Source: Macrosoma leucophasiata (Eukaryota; Arthropoda; Insecta; Lepidoptera; Hedylidae). From it: a DNA stretch of 64,000 nucleotides. Below the pieces are notes generated by a model. That model saw nothing but the letters and a program-made list of their open reading frames with translations, did no database searches and was not told the DNA's origin. Shown piece by piece: positions 32,886 through 44,384 of the stretch (its first letter is position 1; every line of letters starts with the position of its first letter). Both the position numbers and the translations under genes were made by a program. The stretch covers positions 8,390,001-8,454,000 of the forward strand of contig JAWQUS010000011.1 of the NCBI GenBank assembly GCA_036365455.1, in the 5' to 3' direction.

Positions 32886-33130
32886 TAGACTGTGCCCGCA
32901 ACTTCGTCCGCGTGAGAATTTATAATTGTTCAGTATCTACCCGGACGAAGTCGTGGACGCAGCTAGTATAAAAGTAGCCTAAGTTACTCCTTAATACTTA
33001 AGCTATCGGCCAGTGAAAGTCCCGTCAAAATCGGTTCAGCCGTTCTCGAGATTAGCGGTGACAAGCGGACAGACAGACAGACTAAAATTGTAAAAAAAAC
33101 AATTGGTATGTTTTCCGTGTATACATACAC
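32886..33130. mobile_element. R10 Helitron-like element
   Basis: CCCGGACGAAGTCGTGGACG then CAGCTAG, CCAGTGAAAGTCCCGTCAAA, a short GACA tract and CGTGTATACATACA. Same order as at 58.3-59.2 kb. Confidence 0.65.
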
Positions 33131-33398
33131 TAGCTGACCCGGCAAACTTCGTATTGCCTCAGAATGAAATAAGGTGTCAAAGGTTTGATAGATACGGACT
33201 ATTAGTATGGAAAAATAAAATTGTGGTTTTTACTGTTTCCCTTCAATTTCTCCATATTTTCTTACCTTTTAAACCTTCCCTAGACTTCCCTAGAAAATCA
33301 TTCAAAACCAAAATTAGCCAAATCGGTGAAGCCACGCGTGATGCCGTAACCAAGGAAAACGGGTTGCATTTTTATATATATAGACGTGGCCGGCTATG
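33131..33398. mobile_element. Helitron-like fragment
   Basis: CTAGCTGACCCGGCAAACTT start, TTAGCCAAATCGGTGAAGCC and a terminal TATATATAGACG. The inverted counterpart is at about 7320-7460. Confidence 0.45.
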
Positions 33399-33708
33399 CT
33401 AACACCAAAAATTTAAAAAGTGGAAATAATTGAATTATACCGTATTTCGTTCACTACAAAATAAATTTAATTAATTTTATAGCGTCAACAACACGTGGTA
33501 ATTATGCTGTTAAAATGTAGCATAGATGACACGTTTGTAGATTTACCATAGCAGCGCCATCTATTGATTACTTATTCAACCCAGTCGAAAGGTATCGACA
33601 TCTGTTAGAATCATTTGGAGTTAACAGATAATTGTGACTGTCAAATAATAACAGACAAATAATTAGCAATAAATTAAAATTGCGACTATAATTTGAGATT
33701 TAAACTAT

Positions 33709-33810
33709 CCTATCTCTCAAGTTGGATCGAACTGCACATGGTGTGCGAATTTTATTATAATCGGTTAAGTGGTTTAGGAGTCCATTGAGGACAAACATTG
33801 TGACACGAGA
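33709..33810 (-). mobile_element. 169-bp Helitron-like family, truncated
   Basis: CCTATCTCTCAAGTTGGATC to GTGACACGAGA, the inverse of the first two thirds of the elements at 13.8 and 40.6 kb. Confidence 0.65.
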
Positions 33811-33985
33811 TTTATATATATTAAGATTTACCACACACACTCTGGCCTGAGAATGTTTAAGGGTTGACGACTATGTACAATGCGTAGAAATAAGAGAAAT
33901 TTAAGAAATTTTAACACGACTTTATATGGAAAAATCCGCTAAGAAATCTCAACTTGTACGTAGGTAGTTTGGATTTATTATGTAA

Positions 33986-35122
33986 CTAGCTTTTGCCCGC
34001 GACTTCGTTCGCGTGGACTTCAGGTTCGTCCCGTCTAGTCTAGTAATAAGTAAGAAATACGGTAACTAAGCACTGCAGAGCCCTAATCATAGGCCTATAG
34101 GTAGCTACTGCAGTATGCTCCTATAAACTACATTTAACGATCTTTTTCCTTCAGCATAAACATGCAGATTCTTCGCTTTGGAAACACGTGAGCAAGCCAC
34201 ATAGAGCTGACCGTGAGAAAAACATGGCGTGCCCAAATGTAGGCCTGCTACCTTCAAGGTTTGACCCTGCGATTTGTTGATCGTCATTGAAAATGCGACT
34301 TTTAATGGGAACTGCAGGCGTTTAAAATTGAATGGCAAGTTGTTGGGTATGATTGGGATGCGCGGAGGCGACCATACGTTTTTATCAAATCGCTAGTGCC
34401 TTGAAAATTCGCAAAACGGACACAACCGTCAACGATGTCTGCCCTCAAGCGTCTGCCCGCGTTCGGGTCGCGCACTCGGCGATGAGCCACTTCTTCCCCA
34501 CCGCACCTACCCCGCTCCCCCCACGCCCCGTTCGCCTGGCGCCGCTGCCGGTATTTATCGCCAAAATTGCTATGACTCTGCATTTTAAATCTGTGATATC
34601 TTCGAAAATATTTATTTAATTTACATGCTGTAAAAAGCAATATTGATCCTTATTAAATGCACAATGTATTTAAGATACTTAATTGGATAAGGATTAATAC
34701 TGTATTGCTTAAAATCGCTTCGTAAATAAGCCATTATTTCTCGTACAAAGTAAAGGATAAAAAATGGTTATTGTGGGTTATTCCTAAGAGATAAACATAT
34801 ACCATCACGGACTTTTTTGTAGACCTTTTTAAGTTGTACAATACTGTAGTAAATTGTTTTGATCTATCTTGTAGGATTCAGTCAGCGTTTGCAATGTAAG
34901 CGCAAAAAATGTGTTATTTCTACGACCTCACATTAAAAACCTCAAAAATGGTAGCCTATGTGTTATTCTGATGTATAAGCTATAGCCTATGTGTTATTCT
35001 GATGTATAAGCTATATTGTGGTAAAGTTTCATTCAAATCCATTCAGTAGTTTTTACGTGAAAGAGTAACAAACATCCATACATCCATACTTACAAACTTT
35101 CGCCTTTATAATAGTAGTAGGA
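33986..35122 (-). mobile_element. Helitron copy 2 (1137 bp)
   Basis: Same length, ends and internal sequence as 27572-28708, and in different flanking DNA. The neighbouring bases are A at 33985 and T at 35123, again an A|T insertion. The copies therefore come from recent transposition rather than duplication of a larger segment. Confidence 0.9.
34105..34397 (-). pseudogene. Helitron helicase C-terminus
   Basis: Same frame and residues as in copy 1, including MTINKSQGQ and GQLYVACSRV. Confidence 0.9.
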
Positions 35123-35428
35123 TATGCATTTAGTATAAAGCGATTATTTTTAGATTGCAAACAGACATTCCGATTTTATTTATTTGTAAAGATATTTAAA
35201 AGTGTCGATTTCAGCTTCTTTCTATATGCTATACTCAATTCCTAATGGTGAAAACTGAAAAGTAGGATAGGCATGTTTGCAAATTACAAATGACACGCAA
35301 ACAATATCGCGGACAATAGCTATATTTTTAAAGGTACTTATTTTATTATCTAAAATAACTACAAGGTACACGACTAAATGTTTACTGCTCGGCTTACAAT
35401 GATGGTAGTCGTTATAATAAAAGAAGAA
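35123..35428. other. AT-rich stretch, no feature recognised
   Basis: Nothing assignable. Confidence 0.4.
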
Positions 35429-35545
35429 ACGTCAACTACGCCGTGACGCAATCTCGAAGGCACTAATTAAACGTAAGCACCTGGTCTCCACGGAACTGAA
35501 CATAATAGGTACTTTTAACATAATTGTTCTCCATTTTATAGATTT
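35429..35545. repeat. low-copy duplication, copy 1 of 3
   Basis: GTGACGCAATCTCGAAGGCA, GTAAGCACCTGGTCTCCACG, CTTTTAACATAATTGTTCTC. It matches 36901-37017 and 37941-38062 over about 115 bp. Function unknown. Confidence 0.7.
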
Positions 35546-35701
35546 ATCATGACATACCTTTCGTTGTGATCTAAAATTGGAGTGACGGTAATGTGATTAA
35601 ACATCCTGTTTATGTATGAACCTAAACAGGTAGATACCTAATAGATTATTTAAAAAATATCGGCAACGCGCCAGGCCGGTTACCATTCGAGAATCATTAT
35701 T

Positions 35702-35982
35702 TACTGGTGGTAGAGCTTCAGTGACGGAGCTCGCGGTAGGCACCACCGCATTACCTCATATACTTGCCGCTAAATGGTAGTGTTCAGCACTATCGTGTTC
35801 CGGTCAGGTGGCAATGTACGGCCCTGTAATTTCCGGCACAGAGGCATAATCCTAGTCCTCAGGAGTGGTAACGCATCTGCATTTTGACCTTGGTCTTCAT
35901 GTGGGTGTCTATAGGCTGCAGTCATCACTTAACATCAATGTGAACTGCATGCTTGTTTGCCATACCCTTTAAATAAAAAAAA
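35702..35982 (+). repeat. R2 repeat, near full length
   Basis: ACTGGTGGTAGAGCTTCAG through TGAACTGCATGCTTGTTTGC to an A-rich end. Confidence 0.85.
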
Positions 35983-36039
35983 TATAATGACAATCACCTC
36001 TGTTGATATGGGAGTCCCTCTGAAATATCTATTTTATTC

Positions 36040-36350
36040 AGATTAAAAAACAAAAGATTTTGACGAATTGAGAACCTCCTCCTTTTTTCGAAGTCGGTTA
36101 AGAAGAAGAAGAGGCCGCGTTAAGCCGTCGGTCTGGTAATAAATAGAAGTAAGCAATAGATAGAAGTCGTTAAACCTTGTTAGAGGCCTTATGGGCGGTT
36201 TGAAAACATCTGACTGCGGGTTGGCCACTAACCCTTATCTCCATCAACCCGCATTAGAGCAGCGTGGTGGAGTAAACTCCAGGCCTCCTCACAAGAAGGG
36301 GAGACTCGTGCCCAGCAGTGGGACATATCAAGGGTTTCCATTATTATTAT
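36040..36350 (-). repeat. R8 repeat
   Basis: GAGAACCTCCTCCTTTTTTC, TTAAGCCGTCGGTCTGGTAA, GGCCTTATGGGCGGTTTGAA and CTCGTGCCCAGCAGTGGGAC. Inverted counterpart at 45690-45940. Confidence 0.7.
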
Positions 36351-36900
36351 ATTTATTTTTAAAGTGAATATGAACTAAATATTCTGTGAATATTTCAAGC
36401 GGTAACAGATAGATTATAGATATTAGTATCGTAAAAATTACGTTAGTTGGCACTCCAGCCAAAAAAATCGTCAAACGATTTGTCTTATTTTTTGTCAGAA
36501 TTCATAAAAAAAAAAAAGATCCGGACGAATTAAGAACCTCCTCCTTTTTTGGAAGTCGGTTAAAAAAGAGAAATAAATCATGAAAATAATAAATAACTTA
36601 CTGTTTTTATAAAACGATTTTTGTATTTATTAAATTTAAGAATGTTTACTAAAAGAACTGCGAAGTATCGTACGACATCGCACAAGACTAGTAAGTCTTG
36701 TGCACATCGCAGAAGCTTTGTGCACATCGCACAAGCTTGCAGTTTCCAGCCAGTAACCCTATACAAGAAGAAGAACATCATTACTATTTTCCCTTTATTT
36801 TTCATTTGTCACAAAAACACCAGCTCCAGCGAGGAAGAAAAGTTCCATCGCACAGCGTTTACGACGGTTGTGATAGTAAAAAGTCTTGTGCACTTTAATA

Positions 36901-37017
36901 TCGGCCAACTCAGTGACGCGCAATCTCGAAGGCGCCCGCTAATGAAACGCAAACACACCTGGTCTCGGTGGAACAGCGCACAAGTGTCACTTTTAACGTA
37001 ATTGTCGTCCATTTTAA
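36901..37017. repeat. low-copy duplication, copy 2 of 3
   Basis: GCGCAATCTCGAAGGCGCCC, CAAACACACCTGGTCTCGG, CTTTTAACGTAATTGTCGTC. About 220 bp upstream (36680-36703) a 10-bp perfect hairpin GCACAAGACT/AGTCTTGTGC occurs. Confidence 0.7.
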
Positions 37018-37332
37018 CTTTTTTGTGTAATTTTTTAAAGAACGTGAAAATTTCGCGTTGAGAATTTACGATTACGAGTATGTCCTGGAGGTCGATTTTA
37101 TGGTGTTATTTATTGAACACTATCTGTAGGTACACGAGGATTTCACAAGGTGACAAAGTCAAAATATACCAACACATTTTCTGGTAAAGTTTATAAGCTA
37201 TAAAACTGTGGTATGATAGTTCCCTCTCTTTCTTTTCAAGAATATTGACTCTAAATTTTTAAAAATTGAACCATATACTTTGTCTAAATAAAAACTATAT
37301 GGAATTTGGAATTTTTGATAATATATACAATA

Positions 37333-37684
37333 CTAGCGGCCCGCCCCGGCTTCGGGCGGTGCAATGTTGCCTACCCTCTCCTATTCGTCTGAGCGTGATG
37401 ATTATACATAAATATAGCCTAAAGTCTTCCTCGATATCTTTTATAGTTTAGGCAGCGTACGCAAAATATGTAACTTTTCTGGTTGATTTTTCACACCTTG
37501 TGTCTGAAAAACCCAAATATCTAACGGAACCCTATTTTTTCCAAAATAAAATATTGCCTATGTTACCCGTGGATAATGTAGCTTTCGAATATTGAAAGAA
37601 TTTTTAAAATCGGTCCAGTAGTTATTGAGCCTATTCATTACAAACAAACAAAAAAATATTACCTCTTTATAATATTAGTTTAGA
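37333..37684 (-). mobile_element. Helitron-like element (352 bp)
   Basis: On the minus strand it starts TCTAAACTAATATTATAAAG and ends with a GCCCGAAGCCGGGGCGGGCC hairpin region followed by GCTAG. Host bases A and T flank it. Confidence 0.75.
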
Positions 37685-37940
37685 TTTCAATTGTACGGAT
37701 CCCGGAACACGCGAGATCTAATTTTACCAACCCATTCATTTATTTTTAATAATGTATTGAATTATTCGTTGTTTAATAATATTTCATTTATGTATGTATG
37801 TATCTTCACGCCAGGTCCCTAACGTTTTATTTAATTATCACTTTTATTACAAAATGTCATTTGTCATCGATATTTCACCATTCACATTGCTGTAAAGATG
37901 TGACAGTAAAAAAGAAAATCTGTAAGTACCTACTGTTTTA

Positions 37941-38062
37941 TGGGCCAACGCAGACGCGAAATCACGAAGGCGTCCTTTAATGAAAAACAAATACACATGG
38001 TCTCGCAGGAACCGAACACAATAGACGCTCAACTTGTAATGTTATTGTCGGTAATTCTAATG
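37941..38062. repeat. low-copy duplication, copy 3 of 3
   Basis: GCGAAATCACGAAGGCGTCC, CAAATACACATGGTCTCGC, CTTGTAATGTTATTGTCGGT. The most diverged copy. Confidence 0.65.
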
Positions 38063-38287
38063 TTTTCTACGTAAGTACACATTTTCCGCGATAAAATGTT
38101 GATTTCTAAAGTGACGGAAATAGGGACAATTAATTACCTTATACTTATCTATGTATTCGGTTTACATAGTATGATTGTTTAAAAAATAATTTATAGGAGT
38201 TTATATGTTTCTTACACAATTCAACGGAAATTGTAAAACGGATATGTTGTAATAGTTTTATATTTTTTTAAAAGGACATTTTAAAAG

Positions 38288-38925
38288 AAAAAACCGGTCA
38301 AGTGCATGTCGGGCCACGCGCAGTGTAGGGTTCCGTAGTTACAGAGTAAAAGATGAAATAAAAAAAATATATATTTTGTAAGGACTTGTTTGAAATTTTC
38401 GAGTAAAGTACATTTGATCGACTATTACTCGCAAACTTGCAAGGCCAACTTAAGTGTGATAGTTTTCTTTTTAATTTCGTTATATATAGCTACTATTGCC
38501 ATAACGTTTGAATTATCTAACAACAACCGTTTAGTCTGTTGAGGGGGGACACACTTGAGTCTAACGAAAATTTGCACTTTAAAGCTTAATAAGTCACGAA
38601 CAGTTAACTAAATCGAAAAATGATGTTCAGACACTCATACTATTTTTTGAAAACCTATCCAACGATACTACACACTGTATGGAAATTGAAAATATAAAAA
38701 AATATCTGCGAGTTACATGTAGGCGAGGTTACCCTAAAAAAATTTTTTCACATTTTTATTTTACCACTTTGTCGGCGTAATTAAGGTGTATATTTGTGCC
38801 AAATTTCAAGTCTCTAGTACTTATAGTTTTTGCGCTAAACCGCGGACGGACAGACAGACAGACAGACAGACCGATGGACATGGCGAAACTATAAGGGTTC
38901 CTTGTTTACTACGGAACCCTAAAAA
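38288..38925 (+). repeat. R1 element, subfamily b, complete
   Basis: AAAAACCGGTCAAGTGCATG to TACTACGGAACCCTAAAAA, GACA tract at about 38850-38872. The best complete subfamily-b copy. Confidence 0.85.
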
Positions 38926-39003
38926 GATGTTAAAAAACATCACAAAATTATCAAAATAAGATAATGACTAATTAAAGAACGGATAAAATATATTTGGCTT
39001 GAA

Positions 39004-39224
39004 TCCTACTTCCTACTTATATTATAAATGCGGAAGTTTGTGTTTGTTTGTTTGTTAATTCTTCACGCAAAAACTGCTGAACCGATATCCATGAAATTTG
39101 GCAGTTTATACTCCGAAAAAGTGTTCCTGTGGGATGCCATGGGATGATTTGATTACGCGATTGACTTTTCACTGGTTACGCGAAAAGCGACCAACACGCG
39201 GGCGGCCCCGCGGGCAACAGCTAG
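39004..39224 (+). mobile_element. Helitron-like element (221 bp)
   Basis: TCCTACTTCCTACTTATATT at the start. GCGGGCGGCCCCGCGGGC hairpin, then AACAGCTAG. A before and T after the element. Confidence 0.75.
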
Positions 39225-39731
39225 TATATCATGATATCGGTAAATTATCGCTTATTAAATCTGTCGCCACTTAACGATAGTTTCTAATTAATCCTCCAAG
39301 ATATAAAACTATAGAACATAAAAGCAGAAAGTTAAAATTCTTCAAAGACAATTCAATTAATTTCATAATTTGTTGACTAGGAAAAATGTAAGATTTAATC
39401 GAATTGTGTCGAACTAGTAGCACCTGTGTGTGACTGTTAGTTAATTAAGTAACATCGGTGTACTCGATATAAGCCAAGATATCTCGATGCAGTAATTAAA
39501 CGGGATATTGCACGTGAATGTTGAAATACTTCTATATTATTTAACTAGCGATTTTTAATATTGATGACTTACTTGCACAAGAACCACAATATTTTTAAAG
39601 TTATCTTTGAGTTTTTTCTCCATTTATTTAATCAAATAAAAATATATGGTTATAAAGTATTATATTAATTGATATTTATGAATAAATTAATTAAAAATCT
39701 CGTATCATGGTACTGAAACGAGTTGATTGAT

Positions 39732-40357
39732 TTTTTTAGGGTTCCGTTATAAACAAGGAACCCTTACAGTTTCGCCATGTCCGTCTGTCTGTCTGTCAGT
39801 TTTACCGTCCGCGATTAAGGGCAAAAACTATTGATACTAGAGACTTGAAATTTGGCACAAGTATACACCTTAATCACGCCGACAAAGTGGTAGAATAAAA
39901 CCATGAAAAATAAAATTATTTAGGGTACTCCCCTACATGTTACGCGCGGATAACTTTTTTATTTTTAGATTTTTATATAGTGTGTGATATCGTTGGATAG
40001 GTCTTTTAAAAATGTTACAGGTAAGCTAAAATAATTTTTCGATTTAGTTAACTGTTCGTGACTTATTAAGCTTTAAAGTGCCAATTTTTATTAGAGTGAC
40101 CCCCCCCCCCCACCAACTAAACGGTTGTTGTTAGAAAATCAAACGTTACGGCAATAGTAGCTATATATAACGAAATTAAAAGGAAAACTATCACACTTAA
40201 GTTGGTTTAACTAGTTTCCGAGTAATAGTCGACCAAATATAATACCTACTTGAAATTTTTAACTCCATAGAAAATATATTATTTTATTGCATTAATCAAA
40301 CCTGAAAACTACGGAACCCTACACTGCGCGTGTCCCGACATGCACTTGACCTTTTTT
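39732..40357 (-). repeat. R1 element, subfamily b, inverted
   Basis: TTTTTTTAGGGTTCCGTTAT to CCGACATGCACTTGACC. GTCT tract near 39781-39797. Confidence 0.8.
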
Positions 40358-40550
40358 ATTTTTTTTAATTAGGTAGGTATGTGATCTACTATCGATCCTT
40401 GTCTCTGTAAACATTCGCACTGCAAAAAAATACCCTCTCTAGATTTGTATCTGAATACGGCTATTCTTTCAATATCTTTGGTCATAAGTAATAACTACTA
40501 ATTAAATTCCAATTAGTTCACCGACCCACATATAAAACAATATATATAAA

Positions 40551-40719
40551 TCTCGTGTCACAATGTTTGTCCTCAATGGACTCCTAAACCACTTAACCGA
40601 TTATAATAAAATTCGCACACCATGTGCAGTTCGATCCAACTTGAGAGATAGGATAGCTCACATTACGCTATGACTAATAGGAGCAGAGCAGCGCGGGCGA
40701 AGCCGGGGCGGGCCGCTAG
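40551..40719 (+). mobile_element. 169-bp Helitron-like element
   Basis: Same length and nearly the same sequence as 13815-13983, TCTCGTGTCACAATG to GGGCGGGCCGCTAG. Confidence 0.65.
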
Positions 40720-41052
40720 TACAATATATTTCATAAGAAACATAAAAATGTTTGACACATTTACTTAACAAATATGAAATCGAATCACAATCATATCAAT
40801 AAACAAACATTGTTTAACATCGGATGAACATCATTTTTAAAAAACAAACCAATTCTTAACATCAATGGATGAGTAAGCTCCGAGAGACGACGACAGAAGT
40901 GAAATCAAATAAAAACAAGCCAACAACACTTCCATTTCATAATTAGCATCGTATAACATAAAAGCATTTAACTTAAACCCGTATCCTACATAATAATATC
41001 AACAATGAACCTTGATTTAATAACGGGAAGCAACTCACGAAGACGGTATCAT

Positions 41053-41086
41053 TATAAAGGGGCTAAAACATTCACCGTGCCGCGAT
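41053..41086 (+). promoter_or_regulatory. candidate TATA box upstream of possible first exon
   Basis: TATAAAGGGGC with ACATTCACC about 28 bp downstream. The start region would lie about 120 bp before the ATG at 41207. Confidence 0.3.
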
Positions 41087-41206
41087 ACTCTCTATTGTTA
41101 AGACGTACACGCGCTTACAAGACAAAGTCCTGAGATAAATCTTATTAAGACCCGTGCCTCAACTCCTAACTAACTGACGTGTACGTATAACTTGTGAAGG
41201 AATGTC

Positions 41207-41227
41207 ATGGATGCGGCGAAAATAAAG
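41207..41227 (+). CDS. possible first exon MDAAKIK
   Basis: GTCATGG context, codons for MDAAKIK, then a strong GTAAGG donor. The duplicate at 42158 has MDTAKIK but its donor has changed to CTCGGG. No second exon was identified, so this is only a candidate. Confidence 0.25.
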
Positions 41228-41456
41228 GTAAGGACAGAGTGATAGCGAAGCGAAATTCGAAATGGAGCTCTAAAAATGTTTGTAATGCAGTGCTAGAGTT
41301 ACACTAGTAGCTAGAACCAATCGTTTTCAGGGGAAAATATAATACGAACAATTTTTTTCAGACTAAAAATTGAAAGTCATATTTTTTATAAACAAAAAAA
41401 AAACATGATATGTTCTCAGGTTTTCGCGAGTTACACTCATTTAAATAAAACTAATG

Positions 41457-41590
41457 TTACGGATTTATCTCGCATAATAAACTAAATGTCACCTCAGTCT
41501 GCCCGGGACTACGGAAGCTGAAAAGCGACCGAAACGTCGGGTTGATTTAAAAAATCATTTTAGTTTAATATACGCGAGATAAATCCGTAA
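41457..41590. mobile_element. 134-bp MITE with inverted ends
   Basis: TTACGGATTTATCTCGCATA and its inverse near 41590 (CGCGAGATAAATCCGTAA). The centre has GAAAAGCGACCGAAACGTCG. Confidence 0.75.
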
Positions 41591-41601
41591 AAACAGTTTT
41601 A

Positions 41602-41960
41602 ATAAAAAAAAAAAAAAGACGTGTGGCACTCGGGGACTGCCGCGGTAAAGCTATTGCATTTACATAATTATCTAAAATTATGCAAAACAAAATAAAATGC
41701 AAATAAAAGAAAAAAAAAAAGAAAATGAAACAATAAGTTTCTATTAATATTTACCACTTTTTAAATATTGAACGGAAATACAAACAATAAAAAAAAAATG
41801 AACAAAAACAATCTTGGCAGCGGTGGGATTGAAACCCACGCCTCCGAAGAGACTGGTGCCTTAAACCAGCGCCTAGACCGCTCGGCCACGCTACCCACGA
41901 GGTCGGACGGCGAAATTATACATGACTTTCTTTAAATGAGTTTAAAATTTGTAATCCAGA
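41602..41960 (-). repeat. Leu-repeat, copy 2, truncated
   Basis: Poly-A, AGACGTGTGGCACTCGGGGA to CTTTAAATGAGTTTAAAATT. It lacks the GCGCTCAAGG block present in copies 1 and 3. Confidence 0.8.
41816..41895 (-). tRNA. tRNA-Leu-like (AAG), mutated T loop
   Basis: Same body as the 20034 copy with a better acceptor stem (GGTAGCG/CGCTGCC), but the T loop reads TTTCAAT instead of TTCGAAT. That damages the B box and the T-loop tertiary bases. Probably a pseudo-tRNA. Confidence 0.65.
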
Positions 41961-41976
41961 CTACTAAGGAATGAAA

Positions 41977-42215
41977 TGTATAAAGCAAGCATTTAACTTA
42001 AATCCACATCCTTAATAATATACATATAATTTTAACATAAACCTTGATTTAATAACAAGAAGTGACTCATGAAGACAAAGTATTGAAATAAATTTTATTG
42101 AAACCCGTACATGAACTTCCAACTATCTAACCTACACGTATTATGTGAAGAAGTGTCATGGATACGGCGAAAATAAAGCTCGGGACAGAGAAGTACAGCG
42201 GACACCAGAAATAGT
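41977..42215 (+). repeat. local duplication unit, copy 2
   Basis: GCAAGCATTTAACTTAAATC, CCTTGATTTAATAACAAGAA, GTGTCATGGATACGGCGAAA. The TATA region and splice donor of copy 1 are not kept. Confidence 0.6.
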
Positions 42216-43792
42216 GTACCAAATTTTGTACTTAGCATTGGATTTATACCCAGAGGTTATTTATTGTTTTTACCGTTATTACCCATGTATTAAATAATCG
42301 TATCATTATTAAAAAACGCTGCCGCTACGTCTCATGTAACATATGAACAGTAGAAAGTTTTTATTGAATTAGATTTAACACGAAAACGTTACGTTGTGTA
42401 AGAGGAATTTATCGGCGGACAATTTATGCCATTATTTGCAGTTATATTGTTCGGTACAAAATGTGACTTACATGACATTACATGGATACGTTCTTTAGAC
42501 TGTGACGTTACTAGCGAATTAATTTTTTCTCAAATGTCTACAATTCTGCTAATTATATACCTATCAAGTCAGCGTAGACAACAGTCTAGATACGCTGAAG
42601 TGTCTGGTGTGATCCTCGTGCCAAGGAGTAAGGGTTTATTGGGTACTTTCCATTATGAAGGGTTACAGAGGTACTTTATAGGTAATAACAATAAGTCTAA
42701 ATCAGGGCGTTATTCAGTTATTGCATAATTAGCGAATAATTCCATTATCCCGATCTCATCCCGATGCCTCATTGTGTAATAATTATAATTGGATTACGTG
42801 AAGTTATGTTACATTGTACAATATTGTGAAAATATATTTCAGTAAAGTTATTTTCACAACAGGGTATGTATCAGCGATAGATTGGAACGTCATGAATATT
42901 CAATTTTCTTGAAGGAAAACTCTTTAGGAATTTTATGTCGGCTCCTATCTCCACTATACTTTAACCGCGTTTACTTAACATCCTTTGTTTTAGAACATGG
43001 TATCTGTCGGTGGGACGTGACGTCCATACCTCATGGCTGGTGTGACCAAGCTTCAAGTGTTTCATAAACTCATATCTGTCTATATTATAATTTTTTGCAC
43101 TTAAAAATAAATTGATGTGCGTTAGTTGCGCTTAAACTCGAGGACGGCTCTAATTTTTGATTTTTTTTATGATTTGGCTTATTTTGGTTTATAATCGTGA
43201 AAGTCCAAGGATGGTTGCACAGTAGATGCGTTGGCATTCTTAGGTCTAAACAGTTATGCGTCTGAACCAAAAATGAAAAGCCCTAAATTAAACGTTCGAA
43301 TTATTTTTTGAGTTACTTATTTATGCGTTGTGTGTCACGCATTGTGACTGTGTACATTTCACGTCATTGTGTAATTATTTAGAGCTTATTTCATAAAAAC
43401 ATTTTTGAAACATTTTTTTATAATTTGTTAACATTGTTGAGCATGAATTTCACTGTTAAGAACCTACGTATAAAATCTACTAAATACACATAATCGTACA
43501 TGAATTTCGGACAAAAAAAAACACTTGTTAACTGTGACTTTAATCTTAAGCCAGTTTACGCTATATTATTTTGCATTGTTGATAATTTCGTAGGACCGTG
43601 TAGCAAAGCCTCATCACCTACAAAATAAGCTTAGTGAAGTCTAAGAATATTAACAATCGATTTATATCAGGTATGTTTGCTGTATGATTAAAATAAGCCC
43701 TATTTTCCAATCATTTTTAAAACAACAAATAAAACAACGATTATGCTGAACGACATTTTATTTGGCAGCAGATAAACTATATAATGTTTTTA
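42216..43792. other. AT-rich stretch, no gene recognised
   Basis: A 100-codon plus-strand ORF at 42426-42728 has no recognisable motif, no neighbouring splice signals that extend it and no second copy. I leave it unassigned. Confidence 0.4.
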
Positions 43793-44078
43793 ACTGGTGG
43801 TAGAGTTCCAGTGTAGGAGCTCCACGGCGAAGGCGCCACCGCATTACCTAATTTATCTGTCACTAAATGGTAGTGTTCAGCACTATCGTGTTCCAGTCAG
43901 ATGGTAATGTATGGCTCCGTAATAACTATCACAGAGACATAACAACTAAGGTCTCAGGGGTGGCAACGCATCTGCATTTTGACGTCTGGTCTTTGTGTGT
44001 ATGTCTATAGGCTGCAGTCATCAGTTAACATCAATGTGAACGGCATGCTTGTTTGCCACCGTCATTACATAAAAAAAC
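43793..44078 (+). repeat. R2 repeat, near full length
   Basis: ACTGGTGGTAGAGTTCCAG to GCCACCGTCATTACATAAAA. Confidence 0.85.
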
Positions 44079-44384
44079 ATGGTGCCAATAACCTCTGGTC
44101 TATTTGTTAGAATACTGTACGTTAGTTTGTCATTTTTGTCACATATGAAACAAAACATATTATGAGTATCGAAAGGTATGGACCACGGACATTGTAGGTT
44201 CCAATTCTGTTTGAAGGCACTGTTGTAAGGTATTGTCGTTTATATTTTGAATTATCATAATTCACTTGCAAGTGCTAACGCGCAGTAACGAGATAAGTGT
44301 TACAATATTTCAAGATATAGTTTTTTAAAAGCTTTGATTTCCTGAACTGAACTAAATGCATACGTATATATACACGGTACATAT

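Larger units (their letters stand above)
40957..41230 (+). repeat. local duplication unit, copy 1
   Basis: AAAGCATTTAACTTAAACCC, ACCTTGATTTAATAACGGGA and GAATGTCATGGATGCGGCGA align with 41977-42215. TATAAAGG lies at 41053. Confidence 0.6.

Noticed and set aside
42426..42728. 100-codon ORF as a possible gene
   Set aside because: No recognisable domain, no signal peptide, no supporting promoter or splice signals.
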